Of a stretch of 64,000 nucleotides of DNA, positions 36,611 to 48,500 are shown piece after piece. The notes beneath the pieces are model-generated. The model had not been told where the DNA came from. It saw only the letters and a program-made list of their open reading frames with translations, and did not search any database. This stretch comes from Camarhynchus parvulus (lineage: Eukaryota > Chordata > Aves > Passeriformes > Thraupidae), in NCBI RefSeq assembly GCF_901933205.1, contig NC_044574.1, positions 22,243,733 to 22,307,732 of the forward strand, given 5' to 3'. Every line of letters begins with the position of its first letter. The first letter of the stretch is position 1. The position numbers were made by a program, and so were the translations under genes.

Positions 36611-37900
36611 CATGTATAAAATCCAATACCACTGAGGGAAAGAAATGTATTAGATCCAGTCTTTTAATTAGTCCTGAATTTTCCAAAGACTTTCATTTAT
36701 CCTATAGGTGCTGATTTTTCACTGTGTTCAAAGGCTTCTTATAATTAAAAACACTATGATTTCATTAATTAAAATTAATGAAAGAATGTGATAAAAAAGA
36801 ACAATTGATCATATTGTATTATTAAAATAAAATCATAGCAAAAGAAAATCAGAAACAGAATTAATTAACTTGAATATCTGTTCTTCAGATATCTGAAGGC
36901 ATAGGCTATTGCAAACTATTTTACTAACTGGAAATAAAACAATACAATTGTTGGACCAAATAGATCTCTAAGAGTACACAGAGGATAAAAATATCTACTT
37001 GACTTTGATCTTTAATTTATTAATTTGTTCTTCATTATGTTATTTACACAGGAGTGCCTTTGATATTCTGAATGCCAGAACTAAATGTCTGCTTACATAA
37101 AGATAAAGAAAAATATTTCCCTGTCTCCTGCAGGTATAGAAACATAAATGATTCTTGGTTTTAAACATGTAGCTGTATACTTGACTACATTTTGTGGACA
37201 AAACCTATCAGGGAACTGACAGACAATTAAAATAAAATTTTCAAACTACGGTCTAGCTAGTGAATGCATAAATATATTAAATTATGTAAGGACTCTAATA
37301 CTGGAAGTTTTATAAACCTTAAATTGTTAGGAAAAAAGATAGGAGAGGATGGGTAACCAATATTCCTTCCATCCCTCATTCTCTCCATACTACCTCTGCT
37401 TTAAGGCCAGTTGCTTTTTCTAGGAGGTGCATCTAAAAATATTCATGAAGGGTCAGTTTGAATTATAGCCCTTGTGGGACTTTCATGGGCTTCTTTTCTT
37501 CCTTCTGTAACAGGTCCCTGCATAAGATACATAATATGTAGTCATCAACTCTTTCAGATTGAAACTTCCAACAGAAAAACACAGAGAATTCTCAAGAATG
37601 AAAAATAAGGCCTTGAATGTATTCCTTTGATAGGAAAAAGTGTTTCATATACTGAAATCTTGCAAAAATATTTTTGAATATGAAAAGCCCCAAGTTTCTA
37701 GGGAAGAGACAACTCAGACTAAAGTATTTCTGAAACTTCTGGTCAAATCTTTCATCATATAAAACATGAGACAGGATATTATTCAGTTCACTATTATGTT
37801 CACACTAATATAACATTTTAGGATAAATAGGTATTTAAGCCCATATCTGGATTATTTAGAGGGTAAAAAGCCACACTGCATTACCATGTCTATCATGAAA
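36611..37900. other. non-coding interval
   Basis: AT-rich sequence without a recognised gene or repeat. Confidence 0.45.
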
Positions 37901-37979
37901 TAATCGGTCATCAAAGGTCTTGTGTTGTCAGTATTGAAAAGATTGTTGTAATTGTGTAAAGCCTGATACAGGATTCAAG

Positions 37980-38180
37980 AAATAAGCTACTAAAGGACGA
38001 TAATGTAATTACTTCTAATCAACATGGCTACCTGGAAAATTGATCTTGTAAAATTATGTTGTTATACCAATATATTTCTTATTTTTATGAAATTATAAAT
38101 GCATTTGATAAAAATTATCAAGGCACAAAGATTTAACAACTGAGTAACATGGAATTAAATCTCAACATGCTATGCAAATA
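37980..38180 (+). mobile_element. possible old CR1 reverse-transcriptase fragment
   Basis: One frame gives NQHGYLEN…SC and, later, INAFDKNYQG. These recall the NQHGF…RSCLTNL and SKAFD region of CR1 ORF2, but with many stops. It may be the decayed upstream part of the CR1 whose 3' end follows at 38430. The match is weak and could be chance. Confidence 0.3.
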
Positions 38181-38429
38181 GGGAATATCACCAATGGCTA
38201 TTTTTCTTTCATCATATTTTCCTGGGACTGATTTTACATTTATTTGTATTTTCATAGACCTGAGGAGAAAAATAAATCAGTCAATGCTGATAAATTTGGT
38301 TGTTGATTCAATAAGTGGTTAAGGAAGGTAGGATCAATCAATGAAGGAAAAACTCAGTATGGTAATATCTGCATTTATTACCAGAGGATTATTTATTAGC
38401 AGAGGATGAAGGCTCTTCTCTAGAATATG

Positions 38430-38712
38430 ACAGAAATAGTTTGAGATGTAGTGATAGAACAAGAGGTAATGTTTTTTAACTGAAAGAGGTAGGGTCAGAT
38501 TAGATGTTAGGAAGAAATTCATTGCTGTGGAGGGTGGTGATGCACTGAAACATGTTACCCAAAGAAGCTGTGGATGCCCCATCCCTGGGAGTATTCCAAG
38601 CCAGGCTGGATGGGGCTTTGAGCAACCTGATCAAATGGAAGGATGTTGGAACCAGATGATCTTTAAATGTCCTTTCCAACCCAAACCTGTCTATGGTTTT
38701 ATGACTCTCTAG
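38430..38712 (+). mobile_element. CR1 LINE 3'-end fragment
   Basis: Contains 'aacaagaggtaatg', 'tagatgttaggaagaaattc', 'gatgccccatccctgggag' and 'caagccaggctggatgggg' blocks and ends CCTTTCCAACCCAAACC…TTTTATGACTC, the CR1 3' untranslated end in sense orientation. Confidence 0.92.
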
Positions 38713-40924
38713 GCAGGACTCAGATAAAGAGACACAACTCAGTCTCTTTGCCTTTGCAATCAGCCTGAATCTCTGAATATTTCCCAGAGATCTCAAAGCA
38801 CGACAAACAAGGGCAGTTCACAGACACATGCCCGGATCCCAGTCCCAGAGATAACAGAAGGGGATGCAATAAAGACTGCCAAGGAAAAGAGGTGACACAC
38901 AAGTGCAGCTGGGCAGTTCCATTGGTCTGAGAGACTGGAAATAACTGAGAGGATTGCAATGTTTCTCTATTCCAAGGGAGAAGCTGTTATAGTACTACAC
39001 TGAGATCAAAGCTGTGTGTCTAAATTACAGTTATAAGGAACATGGATGAAAGAAGCATAAAAAGAATTAGTCAAAATAGTAGAAGACATTAAATGTGTTA
39101 TAGAAAAAATCCCCAGCAAAATCTGAAGATCAGTCAGATTGTCTTAAAGGAGGAAGATTAATTGAGCAGTTAGAAGAATGCTTATACAGCTTGTAAGTTT
39201 AATTCACAACAGGTGAACACAGAAATTCAGAGAAAAAAGAAACAAAACACGTCTTTTCTAGTGTAGATGGTTAACCACAAAAAATTCTGGCTTGGTTCCA
39301 AGTTAACTATTGAAGGAATACGTAACCTGAAGGAATACGGTCTAATCATAATTCCAACATTATACAGAAAGTCAAAAAACCACAGTGTCTTCTGGCTAGA
39401 AGTGTTTTTGAGCCAAAAGACCATTTTTGTCAGCCAAAGAAATACCTATCTCTAGATGCACTTTTTTTAGTTATATTTTTTCCTATTCTAAATCAGAAAA
39501 TGTCATCTTCATTTATGTGAAATCATCCCATTCTAGATTGTCAGAACCTACTTTAACCTTTAGGCAAACATTTCCTGTCAAAAAAAATTATTTTCTAAAC
39601 TGCCATTGCAACACAATCTAAATGTATTCTTTTAGACTACACAAAGTGTGTTTACTTCAGCATATAATCTGGACTCAACATGATTACAGATTTCCCAATT
39701 TCTTGGGAATAGTCAGCTATAAGAAGATGATTTTTTTGTAGTTGTTTTAATTGTATGTGTATATTGTAGAGCTATTTCAGAGAAATAACCTATACCTCAG
39801 AGAAACTTAGAGGTTTTTTTGTGTATTTTCAGGTTACAAAGGAAGGCCAGATCCGAGGAGGCAAATGGCTCACTACTAATTAAAAAATGGAGTTTAAAAG
39901 AAAATTTTCAGTATTTTATTGTCAATTGGATATAGTTAACCTCAATTGGTTTTAAAAGCGAGAAAAACAAGGAAATAGGAATTGAAGTAACCTTCTGAAA
40001 ATATGACGTGCATTCTGTTGCCTGCAAGCATTCTTACAGGGCTGAAACCTCTCTAGAAAGAGATGTTTGTTTGTACTTCTATATCCATATTTGTATTTTG
40101 AAGGAATTGGAGATGGAAGCATGATGGAAATTCACTTTCTGAAAGAAGTGGATATTAATTTTCTATTGCAGAAGAGACAGCTGTAAAATTCTTTGCAAAA
40201 TACTGTTTGCTTTTTAAAAGGAATCAATAGTTTTGTAGACAATTCTCACTGTATGACTGAATTTTATTTCCCCTTTCTGTTTCACCACAGCTCAGACCCT
40301 AGAATAGAGCTAGTAGCATATTTTACTCTGCAATGGCACTTCCCAGCCATTCCTCCTCCTGTGGGAGATGTCCTTGAGGATGTACACCAGCTGTAACCAC
40401 AAATACAATCTGGATCTATTTTTAAGAGAAGTGGGCAAATGCACTCTTTCATACAAATGCTTTGGCTTTCCATAAACCATTATAACTATTATATGTGAAT
40501 TAGAAGATATAACACAGAGCAATATGTGGAGCATAACACAAAAACATTTTCAATTCATTTCATTTTCAATTTTCCTGCAACAAAGGAATTTTTCAGACAC
40601 ATGAATACTAGAGAAACAACTTTATCAAAGGCATGGAAATATGTTGGAAGTAAACTTATTGCCTGGCTGACGCTGAGCCATGAACTGATAGAAATTAAGT
40701 TGTACAGCTTCTACAGCTTTGGGAGAGGAAATATATCCCAAGAATATATCCCAGAAATATATCCCCAGAATAATTTGGCATTAGTGAGTTAGTCTGTTAA
40801 TATTATTGTAATTGATGTAATATAAAGGAGCTGGAGTAAAACAGTTCTTTTTCAAGTCTGCTTGGAAAGCACAGCTTGCTTAGTATAAAATACCAAAATG
40901 TGATTTCAGAAGAGTGAAAGGCTT
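38713..40924. other. non-coding interval
   Basis: No gene was recognised. A short triple repeat of AATATATCCC lies at about 40730-40768. The frames at 40193-40534 overlap on both strands and have no support. Confidence 0.45.
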
Positions 40925-41345
40925 TTCTGATAAATGACGAGGACCCCTCTGACCCTACAGTTTCCCCCGGAGCAGCGCACACAAGGAGCAGCGCTCCAAG
41001 GGCGGCAGCCGGGGCCCGTCCCGCTGCCCCAGGGAGGCCGCAGCGCAGCCCGCAGCCCCGCTCAGCACGGCTGCTTGCCGTGACAGAGAACGGCCAAGGT
41101 CCCGCGGGCACAGCCAGCGAGCCAGGATCTGGATCAGCAGGACAGAGGCACGGCACACTGCAGCCGGCTCAGGAGAGCCCCGAAGCCTGAGGCGGCGGGC
41201 GCAGCCAGGCCCGCTCGCAGAGCTGCACTCGGCGGGGGCGCGCCGCTCGCTCTGCCGGGGCCTTCAGCCGCGCTGCTCTAAGCTGGCCCTGAGCCCGGGC
41301 AGCCGCATCCCCGAGAAGGTCAAGGCAAAATCTGGGCCCTGACAG
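40925..41345. promoter_or_regulatory. isolated CpG-rich block (CpG-island-like)
   Basis: Sharply GC-rich with many CpG dinucleotides (for example CGGCAGCCGGGGCCCG near 41003 and GGCGGGGGCGCGCCGCTCGC near 41231), inside sequence that is otherwise AT-rich and CpG-poor. It lies about 70 bp before an LTR-like element. It could be the promoter of an unannotated transcript, the remains of a GC-rich transposable element, or an orphan island. Overlapping minus-strand frames (40803-41158) follow the GC-rich composition and are not taken as genes. Confidence 0.55.
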
Positions 41346-41416
41346 CAATCTCCCAAAGTGCCTGATGGCTCAGCACGGTGGTTTCTTAGGCTTTACAAAG
41401 GGGCCAGCAGCTCTAC

Positions 41417-41823
41417 TGTCATGGTGCAGTTTTCACCTTAGGTAGCCTGCCCATTTAAGGATTGCGTGGGAATTGCAGCGTGCAGCCATACCTGTTTCCT
41501 GTAAACAGTTTTCATTGTTTTCTTAACTCCTACCTTTTTAATCCTATTTTCTGGGCAATGTCGCCCTGGTTTTTTAAGATTTTCTAAGCGTTCTGACACA
41601 CTTTCTGTAAATAACATACTGTTTTGCATTCTTTTATGGAGGGGGAGAAATTTGATGGACTGTTGGTTTGTCCAGTGTCGTTGGAGAGGCAGCACTTTCA
41701 CCCTCCAATCCTCTGTCACTTTTGGAAATCTATAAATGTCAGAGTCAGAAAATAAACTTCCCCTTTTTTACCTTGAGAACAGCAGTGTGTGTGCATCATG
41801 TTATTTCATGTTCTACAGTGACA
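41417..41823 (+). mobile_element. LTR-like element
   Basis: About 407 bp with ends TGTCATGG and CAGTGACA, which form an imperfect inverted repeat (6 of 8). A TATAAA at 41731-41736 is followed by AATAAA at 41751-41756 and a T-rich then GT-rich stretch, as in the U3-R-U5 layout of class II LTRs. No target duplication flanks it (CTCTAC left, GGGCAA right), so one end may be wrong or one side rearranged. Confidence 0.55.
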
Positions 41824-43749
41824 GGGCAATAGTATTTTTCTGATGTTGTGAGACTGATGACAAGATACTGCGACACTAAATGTTTAGGACTACATGCAAA
41901 AGGCTGAATTCATTTATCAGCTGAGATTTGCTTGCCACCAAAACTCCTGGTTTAGAAAGTGTTGCCATTAGCATCTAGGATCTGAATAGAGGGTGTAACA
42001 TTGAACAGTTACAGCTGGGACCAATACTCCCATTTATCATTAAGATTTTCTTATGTCTCTTCATTGTAAGAGCTCATCTTCTCAGTTGCCAGGCTTCAAA
42101 TATAAGCTGATATTTTTCAGATCTCTTCACATTCCTATTTGAAGGTATTCTGTGTTTTTATTTGAGAGAGATTTTGCTATGGCAAAAATAAATGTAATTT
42201 AGAAGAATAAAATTTAGAGGGTAAAAGAAATTCTGATCACCTTTTCTTTTCTTTGAAATCTGGAATGACTATGGTTTGAAGGAGGGAACTCAGATGTTCA
42301 GCATTTTGTCCTAGAAATAAAAAGGAAATTTCTGTTCCAACAAAAATGGTAAAGTACCATGAAATTCCATGTGGTATAAAATATATAAGAAAAGAAATCA
42401 CAAGGGGAAAAATCACGTGGTTATCTGGCAGCTGGAATCAATGCTTAAAGATGCAGGGAGCTCAGGAGCAGGTTCCAGCCACCCAGATTACTAGGTGTAC
42501 TTTGCTGTGAGGAAGATGCTTCCTGCTGTTACTTAGTGGTTCTTAGCCAATAAAGTAACACTTGAAGAGCACAATGATGAACAACAACCCATTGAGACAA
42601 GCAATCAAAGTTATTTGCAAGAAGGATTAGATTGAAGTCTAGACTGGACTTTTTCTGGCAATAAAGTAAACTTTTTGTTGCAGTATGAGGTATGGAGGAT
42701 GACCTATGAGGTGCAAGTTTGCTGGAAAAGGATACTACATCATTAGTTAAAAATGTTTTATTGGCAATTTTCTAATCTGTTTGCATCTGAAAGTAGATCT
42801 CACATGACACTACGTATTCTCTTTAGACTAGGCTGTTCTAGGTTTTGTTCATTCCATGTTGCCTGACTAACACCCATAGCTCAGTTGCAGAATTTCTCAG
42901 AAGCCAGAAATCCACCTGAAACCAGAGATATTTGTAATTCAGATTTACAGAATTCATGTACTTGGAAAAAAACCCTACATCTTAGACATCTCCAGTTAAA
43001 TAATCCTTCACCTTTTAGATTCGACACTAATGCTTTTATGTCTTTGATCCACAGTCATAAAATACCTTCCTTCTTTATCCCTGTGTGTGATCATTCAGAA
43101 ATGCACATTCTGTAGTGAAGTGATTCATAGAAAAGAAATTTAACAATAGCTGTATTAGAGGGAGATATTGAATAATGCATGGCAAATAAAGCATAGGATC
43201 ATGGGCTTCAGAATGATTAAGCTGAATCATAGAATAGCTGTTCAGTAAGAGATGACTGAACTATGAACAAGTATACTGGGAAAATAGCTATCATTATTTT
43301 AAAACAATATTGTAATTCACACTTTCGTTGTTGGTTTGTGCTTATTGCTGGAACATGATTTTGGCAAGGCTTTACTTTGCAACTTCTAACTTTTTAATGC
43401 AAGTGGTATTTGAAAAAGATGTAGCACACTTTATTCTAGCTTTTTTCCTAGCTACTGTAGTTACTTTAATTAAGCTAATATACTGGGAAAAGAGGAACTG
43501 AAGTAATCAGTCAATTTTTGATCACATTTATGTTTGTTTTAACAGGCAGCTCAGCTGTTGACAGCCTGTTCACTCAGGTTCAAATAGTCCAGCATAACTG
43601 AAGGCAGAAAGTCTCACTGTTGAGGTAGATTAATGCCAAACAGCTAATGCTCAAGTACAATAATTAGGAAACTAGAAGGAATTAAAATATTAAGTTATAG
43701 GTAAGGCACACTACCAAGCACCAGACAAATTCCTTCTCTCTTAGGCTGG
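41824..43749. other. non-coding interval
   Basis: No gene or assignable repeat was seen in this 1.9-kb stretch. Confidence 0.45.
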
Positions 43750-44690
43750 ATATTGCTAATGACTAATGTACACACCATGGACAACAAGCAGGAGTCAGAA
43801 GCCACTGTGCTAGAAAGATATGACCTTGTTGCCATTACTGAACCTTGGTGAGAGGAATCCCATGATTGGAGTATGACTAATTATGGCTACAGACTGTTCA
43901 GAAGAGAGGTAGAAGAAGTGGAGGGATTGTCCTTCTACATCAGGAGATGAATTGAGTGTGAGGAGCTGTCTTTGACGAACAGGTCAAAAGCCCATGGGTA
44001 AGAATCAGAGATCAAGGTAACAAAGAGAATCTCATAGTTGATGTTTAATACAGGCCACCTGATGCAGGGGAGCCTATTGATGAAGCCTTCTTTCTCCCAC
44101 CACAGGAGACATTGTACTCATAGACTCTTGTCCTGCTGGGACACTTCAGCCTCCCCAACATCTGCTGGGAAAGTAGCACAGAGAGCTGCAGGCAGTGCAG
44201 GACAGTCCTGCAGTGCATGGAGGTTAACTTCTTGAGCCAGGTAATAGACAGCCCTACCAGAGGGGAGGCCATACTGGGTCTGTTGGTCACCAACACAAGT
44301 GAGCTAATCAGGGATGTCAAGACTGGAGGCAGCCTGGGATGCAGTGTGGAGTTTGCAGTCCTGAGGGATATGGGTCAGGTAAGGAGTAAAGTCAGAATCA
44401 TGAACTTTAGGATCTTCAGGTCTTCAAAGCAATAGTCAATAGGATCCCCCTGGGAGACTGCCTGCAAGAACAAATGAGCCCAATGGAGCTGGAAAGAAAA
44501 AAAATCTTTAAGAAAGTCTTCCATTTAGAGCAACACCTGGCAATCCCAGAAGCAAGAAGCAGGGCAAGGAAAGCAAGAGACCAGCATGGCAGAGTAGGGA
44601 ACTGCTGGTCAAACTAAAGGGCAAAAAGCATTTAAATGCACAGGTGGTGGAAACAAGGACAAGTAATGTACGCCACTGTTAAGCTACGAG
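43750..44690 (+). mobile_element. CR1 LINE fragment, endonuclease region of ORF2
   Basis: Broken frames keep the order of the CR1 ORF2 endonuclease: MDNKQE…YDLVAITEPW, then SHDWSMTNYGYRLFRRE, then a frame with RPP(D) and LPNICWE, then 'FLSQVIDSPTRGEAILGLL' and 'LIRDVKTGGSLGCSVEF'. A Lys-rich stretch typical of the linker before the reverse transcriptase follows. Several stops (the first directly after EPW) and frame changes show it is dead. The reverse transcriptase part does not follow. Confidence 0.88.
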
Positions 44691-45429
44691 CTTGCTGGGC
44701 GAGTTTAAGAGGAAAGGTAATTGTGTTCGCTCTGGTGGTGCACAAGAATCAAAATTCTCAGGACACTCAAATACAAAGTTTTACTTGCAAACTTTAGAAC
44801 ACAAAGATAAAATAAGGTACTTGGCAAATTTAGAAACAACCTCCAGTTCAAAGTAAGTCACTTCATAAACCTTATCTTAGGAAATTTAGAATTAGCCAAC
44901 TTCAAATTATCCAGACAAAACATGGCCCTTACTAAAGCATTGACTGGAACTTTTCAGTCTGGCTTGAGACATGTTTCAATAAATTAGCAGAAGAAAGAGA
45001 ATGAGAAAGGAAAAAGGAAAGAGGAAGATATATACAGTCAATGCCTTAGATCCACCATGGCCTCAGCTACTTGTAAATCCAAGGCAGTGGGGCTCATCAG
45101 CATCACAACAGTGCCACTGTTTTTTATCTTCTCTGGTCTCCCAGGGCCCTTCCCCAGGTACATGCCTGTACTTTAATGTACCCCAGGGGCCCACATAGCC
45201 ATCGAGACCAGTTTTGGGCTGTCAGCGTGCCATGTGGTTTGGCAGACACTCTAGGACCAGACCAGAGGCTCCAGGGGCAGGGTGTGGAGCACTGCACTGT
45301 CCCACCTGTTCAGACCTTGCCCTGCCCCTTCCCAAATACACAGACACACAGACACACACACACAGACACACACACACACACACACTGTCTACCTAGTTGT
45401 TTTGAGTCAGTCTATCAATTCTCTGTTCT
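44691..45429. other. unassigned insert between two CR1 pieces
   Basis: Sits between a CR1 endonuclease fragment and a CR1 3' fragment, where the reverse transcriptase would be expected. The composition changes (locally purine-rich 'gagaaaggaaaaaggaaag', then GC-rich near 45140-45320), suggesting another transposable element, perhaps an LTR. No terminal repeats or target duplication could be fixed. Confidence 0.3.
45337..45385. repeat. (CA)n microsatellite
   Basis: CA dinucleotides interrupted by single G bases (CACAGACACA units), becoming pure CA over the last 20 bases. Confidence 0.93.
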
Positions 45430-45525
45430 TCTGTAGACAGCAGCCCAGAAAGCCAATCATATCTTGGGCTGCATCTTGGGCCAGTAGGTCAAGGGAGTTG
45501 ATTCTGCCCCTCTGCAACAGGTATT
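45430..45525 (+). mobile_element. CR1 LINE fragment, end of ORF2
   Basis: Reads 'acagcagcccagaaagccaa', then 'tcttgggctgcatcttggg' and 'ggtcaagggagttgattctg', a well-known block near the end of CR1 ORF2. It breaks off at about 45525. Confidence 0.8.
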
Positions 45526-48500
45526 GCAATTAAACTACCTATAAATACATATTTGCCAGAATGTATTTTATTTAATTTTTAAAAGCTCTTTATGATACTC
45601 TTTTCTAATATTCAGATTTGAATAAGAATTGTCTATAAATGTTCCGAACAGCAACCCAGAGAAGAATTCCTACAGCAGTGTGCAAACTGTTTGATATAGC
45701 AGGCAAAATCTACAAGAGGAATAGCACAGAGAAGTAAAAGTGCCCTACAACAAAAGAATTTAAATATTTGAATTTTTTTCAGAGGGCTTTTCTTTTATTC
45801 ATTAAACATGCTCATTTAAAGTTGCTGGAAATCATGCAGAGGATGATATGATATAGAGGCACAGAGAAGCACAAAACTCCAGACTGATCTACTATTTGAG
45901 CTTCAAATACAAAGCTGGAGAATTTTTCTTAAGAGGAAGAACAAACATTATATTTGAAGACAATTTCTAACTCTAATCTTGGAACAACAGATAACAGCAC
46001 CCCTCTAAATTTCCAAACAAGCATCTGCTATGCTCTGTGAACAAACAGCACACAGATGCTGGAAATCATCTGGGAAGCATGATTCAGAGTTAATAAACTA
46101 AAATAGAAATTTGCCCATAGGGAAAAAATGTGCTTTTTTTTTTCTCCAGAGATTTATCTTAGAAACTTAGAAAGGGTATTTCTGATGCCTAACTTATGGC
46201 TATCCATTTCTTTAAGATGGAATATCTAGTTCTACTCAAAGAGAGAAAATATACTTTGTCTGAGAAACAGTTATAGGACTGCCAAAGACAGAATTGTTAC
46301 CTGCACTAGAGCCAGAATTGTTACGTGCACCAGAATTGTTACCTGCACCAAAAGATAGTTGTGTCAGTTGTCTAGCAAAGCTGCTAGCCTAACACAAAAA
46401 GTAGCTAATTATCATACTTCATCCCTGAAAAATAACACAGTTCTGTTACATATAGAATCCTTGAAGCATATAGTTTTTGGCTATTTTGTTTTTCAACATC
46501 TAAAATCCAAATATCATCCAGTTTTTCTACCCCAAAATATCCCCTTTATGAATAGGACATAGCTTCTCCAGACTTGGATGCATCTCCCAAGCTGTAAAGG
46601 TTTTCATGGATATCCTCCAACTGCATTAAAGACAGTTCATCCATTCTCTAAGCATCCTGCAGTAAATGTCATCAGGCGTAGACTATTTAATACTGCCTTA
46701 ATTAGATTTTTCTGGCATTGCTAAATGCTTCACCTGATTGAAATATCTAAGTTTTCTTTTCTGCGGCTGCATCTCAGCAGCTGCCACTGTCTGACTCAAT
46801 ACTGCACAGACATGATTCCAGCTGCTGTGTTTAGCTGCAAGGTTTTGATAGCAAAGCCAGTCCTCCCTGATCTGTTAGTGTACCACCTTGTACTTTGAAG
46901 TTTTAAATTCATTTCCTCAATTATATTGGTTTTGTCTTCTTCAGTTCTTCTCTACCTTGTTGTTTTATTAGTGTACTTGTCATTAGTGTACTTGTCATTA
47001 CTTCTCATTTTTCTATTCTACTCTGAAGCCATCAGTTGAAATATTAAGCAAGATCTTTATTCGGAGTAGATCCTAGTGGCTGCTCTTCTGATGGTGACAG
47101 AATAGTTCAAGCAGTGTCTGCATTCTCAGGAATCTACATTTTTTTGACTTGTGTGTGTGTCTGTCGTGTTAGTCTTTGTTGTTATCCACAGGACAGTCTA
47201 TTCTGTTTCCTGCCTGCCAGCTGCACAGTTAGTCAGGCTTGATGGGAGAGGGTCACTGAATCAGTCAAATGCTAAAAGTCAAAATGTGCCTTAAGACCTG
47301 CCTCATGACAGTGCCACTATTTACTTACTGACCTTCAGAGAGGTCAAGATTTGATGCTGCTTTGCTCCTCTTCTCCTATGGCAGCAGCCAGTAAGGATTC
47401 TTCTGAATTATTGTATCTACTCAATGTTTTTGTTGTATTGGGTGAGAGATGGTCCCAAATGAACCATCTCAAATGATGAACTCCCAAATGGTCTGGGAGT
47501 TCATGTAAGCAAAGGTCAGTAGCAGATGCAGACTAATTCCTTTCTTGAATGTGTTGGCTCTCCTGTAAATATGGGTGTTAATGTGAAACTGTTCACTAGA
47601 GAAAGAGAAAATGGTAACAGCCTTGAAACCTATTCCATATCCTGGATCTTACAGCTGCACAATGAGATTGATTCTCCACTACTCCTAGCTGTTGCAAACC
47701 TGAAGAGTTATTTGATCCTTTTTGTCCTACACAACACCTGCCAGCTTTGTTATTCCTGGGTAGCAGGAACAGGACTCTGACACTAAGTGTGAACAGCTTA
47801 TCTGTATTTTAAAATAAAATAGAAAATTCTTTGATACCTTATTTTACTATCTTGGCAAGATGTAATTCTCCTTGAACCTTGGCAATTCTCACGTTACCCT
47901 TGCATATGACTTCTGAGAGTTAGCAATTTTTCTCTGGTCAGATGACTTTTTGTTCCATGTAAGTTATCAGCTTGTTTGGCACTTCACAGATGGTAATTCA
48001 GGCTAGATTTCAATTAGGCAAGTTCTTTCCACACCCCCTTTGCTTGAAATCCTGACTCCTTGTAGTTTTATTGATTTGTATAGTCTTGCATACTTCTGTA
48101 CCAGCTCTGTATCAACTAGTCCTTTAAGAAGTTGATTCTAATTAGTTCCCTTGATGAATGAAAGATTGCCTTTTGAAATTGAGAACTTCGTGGAAGGAGT
48201 GTATGAATAAGTATAAATTATGCAGTAAAATCCAGCATGTCAGTGTCTCCACAGTAACCAGCTGTACCTTGCACCTGCCTAATCCTTCACTAAGAGTAAA
48301 TTGATCAGACTCTACAGTATGGCCATAAGTAAAATTGACTACTTTGCAAGTTTTCACTTCATTCCACTATAACTTTCATGCCAAGATTTAAATATCCTTC
48401 TTCATTTAATGTTGCAGTGCAATTAATTTTTATTAACTCATAATTATATTCATACAATATTGTGATGTTATTTGCACGTTGGATTAAGAGATATTGAATG

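Noticed and set aside
40803..41158. Minus-strand proteins of 117 and 67 residues
   Set aside because: They follow the GC-rich composition of the CpG block, occur in two frames at once and show no domain.
43195..43245. CR1 end at AATCATAGAATAG
   Set aside because: Only about a dozen bases resemble the CR1 terminus and no adjoining CR1 block follows.
45176..45533. Overlapping frames through the CA repeat
   Set aside because: They are produced by the (CA)n repeat and occur in several frames at once.
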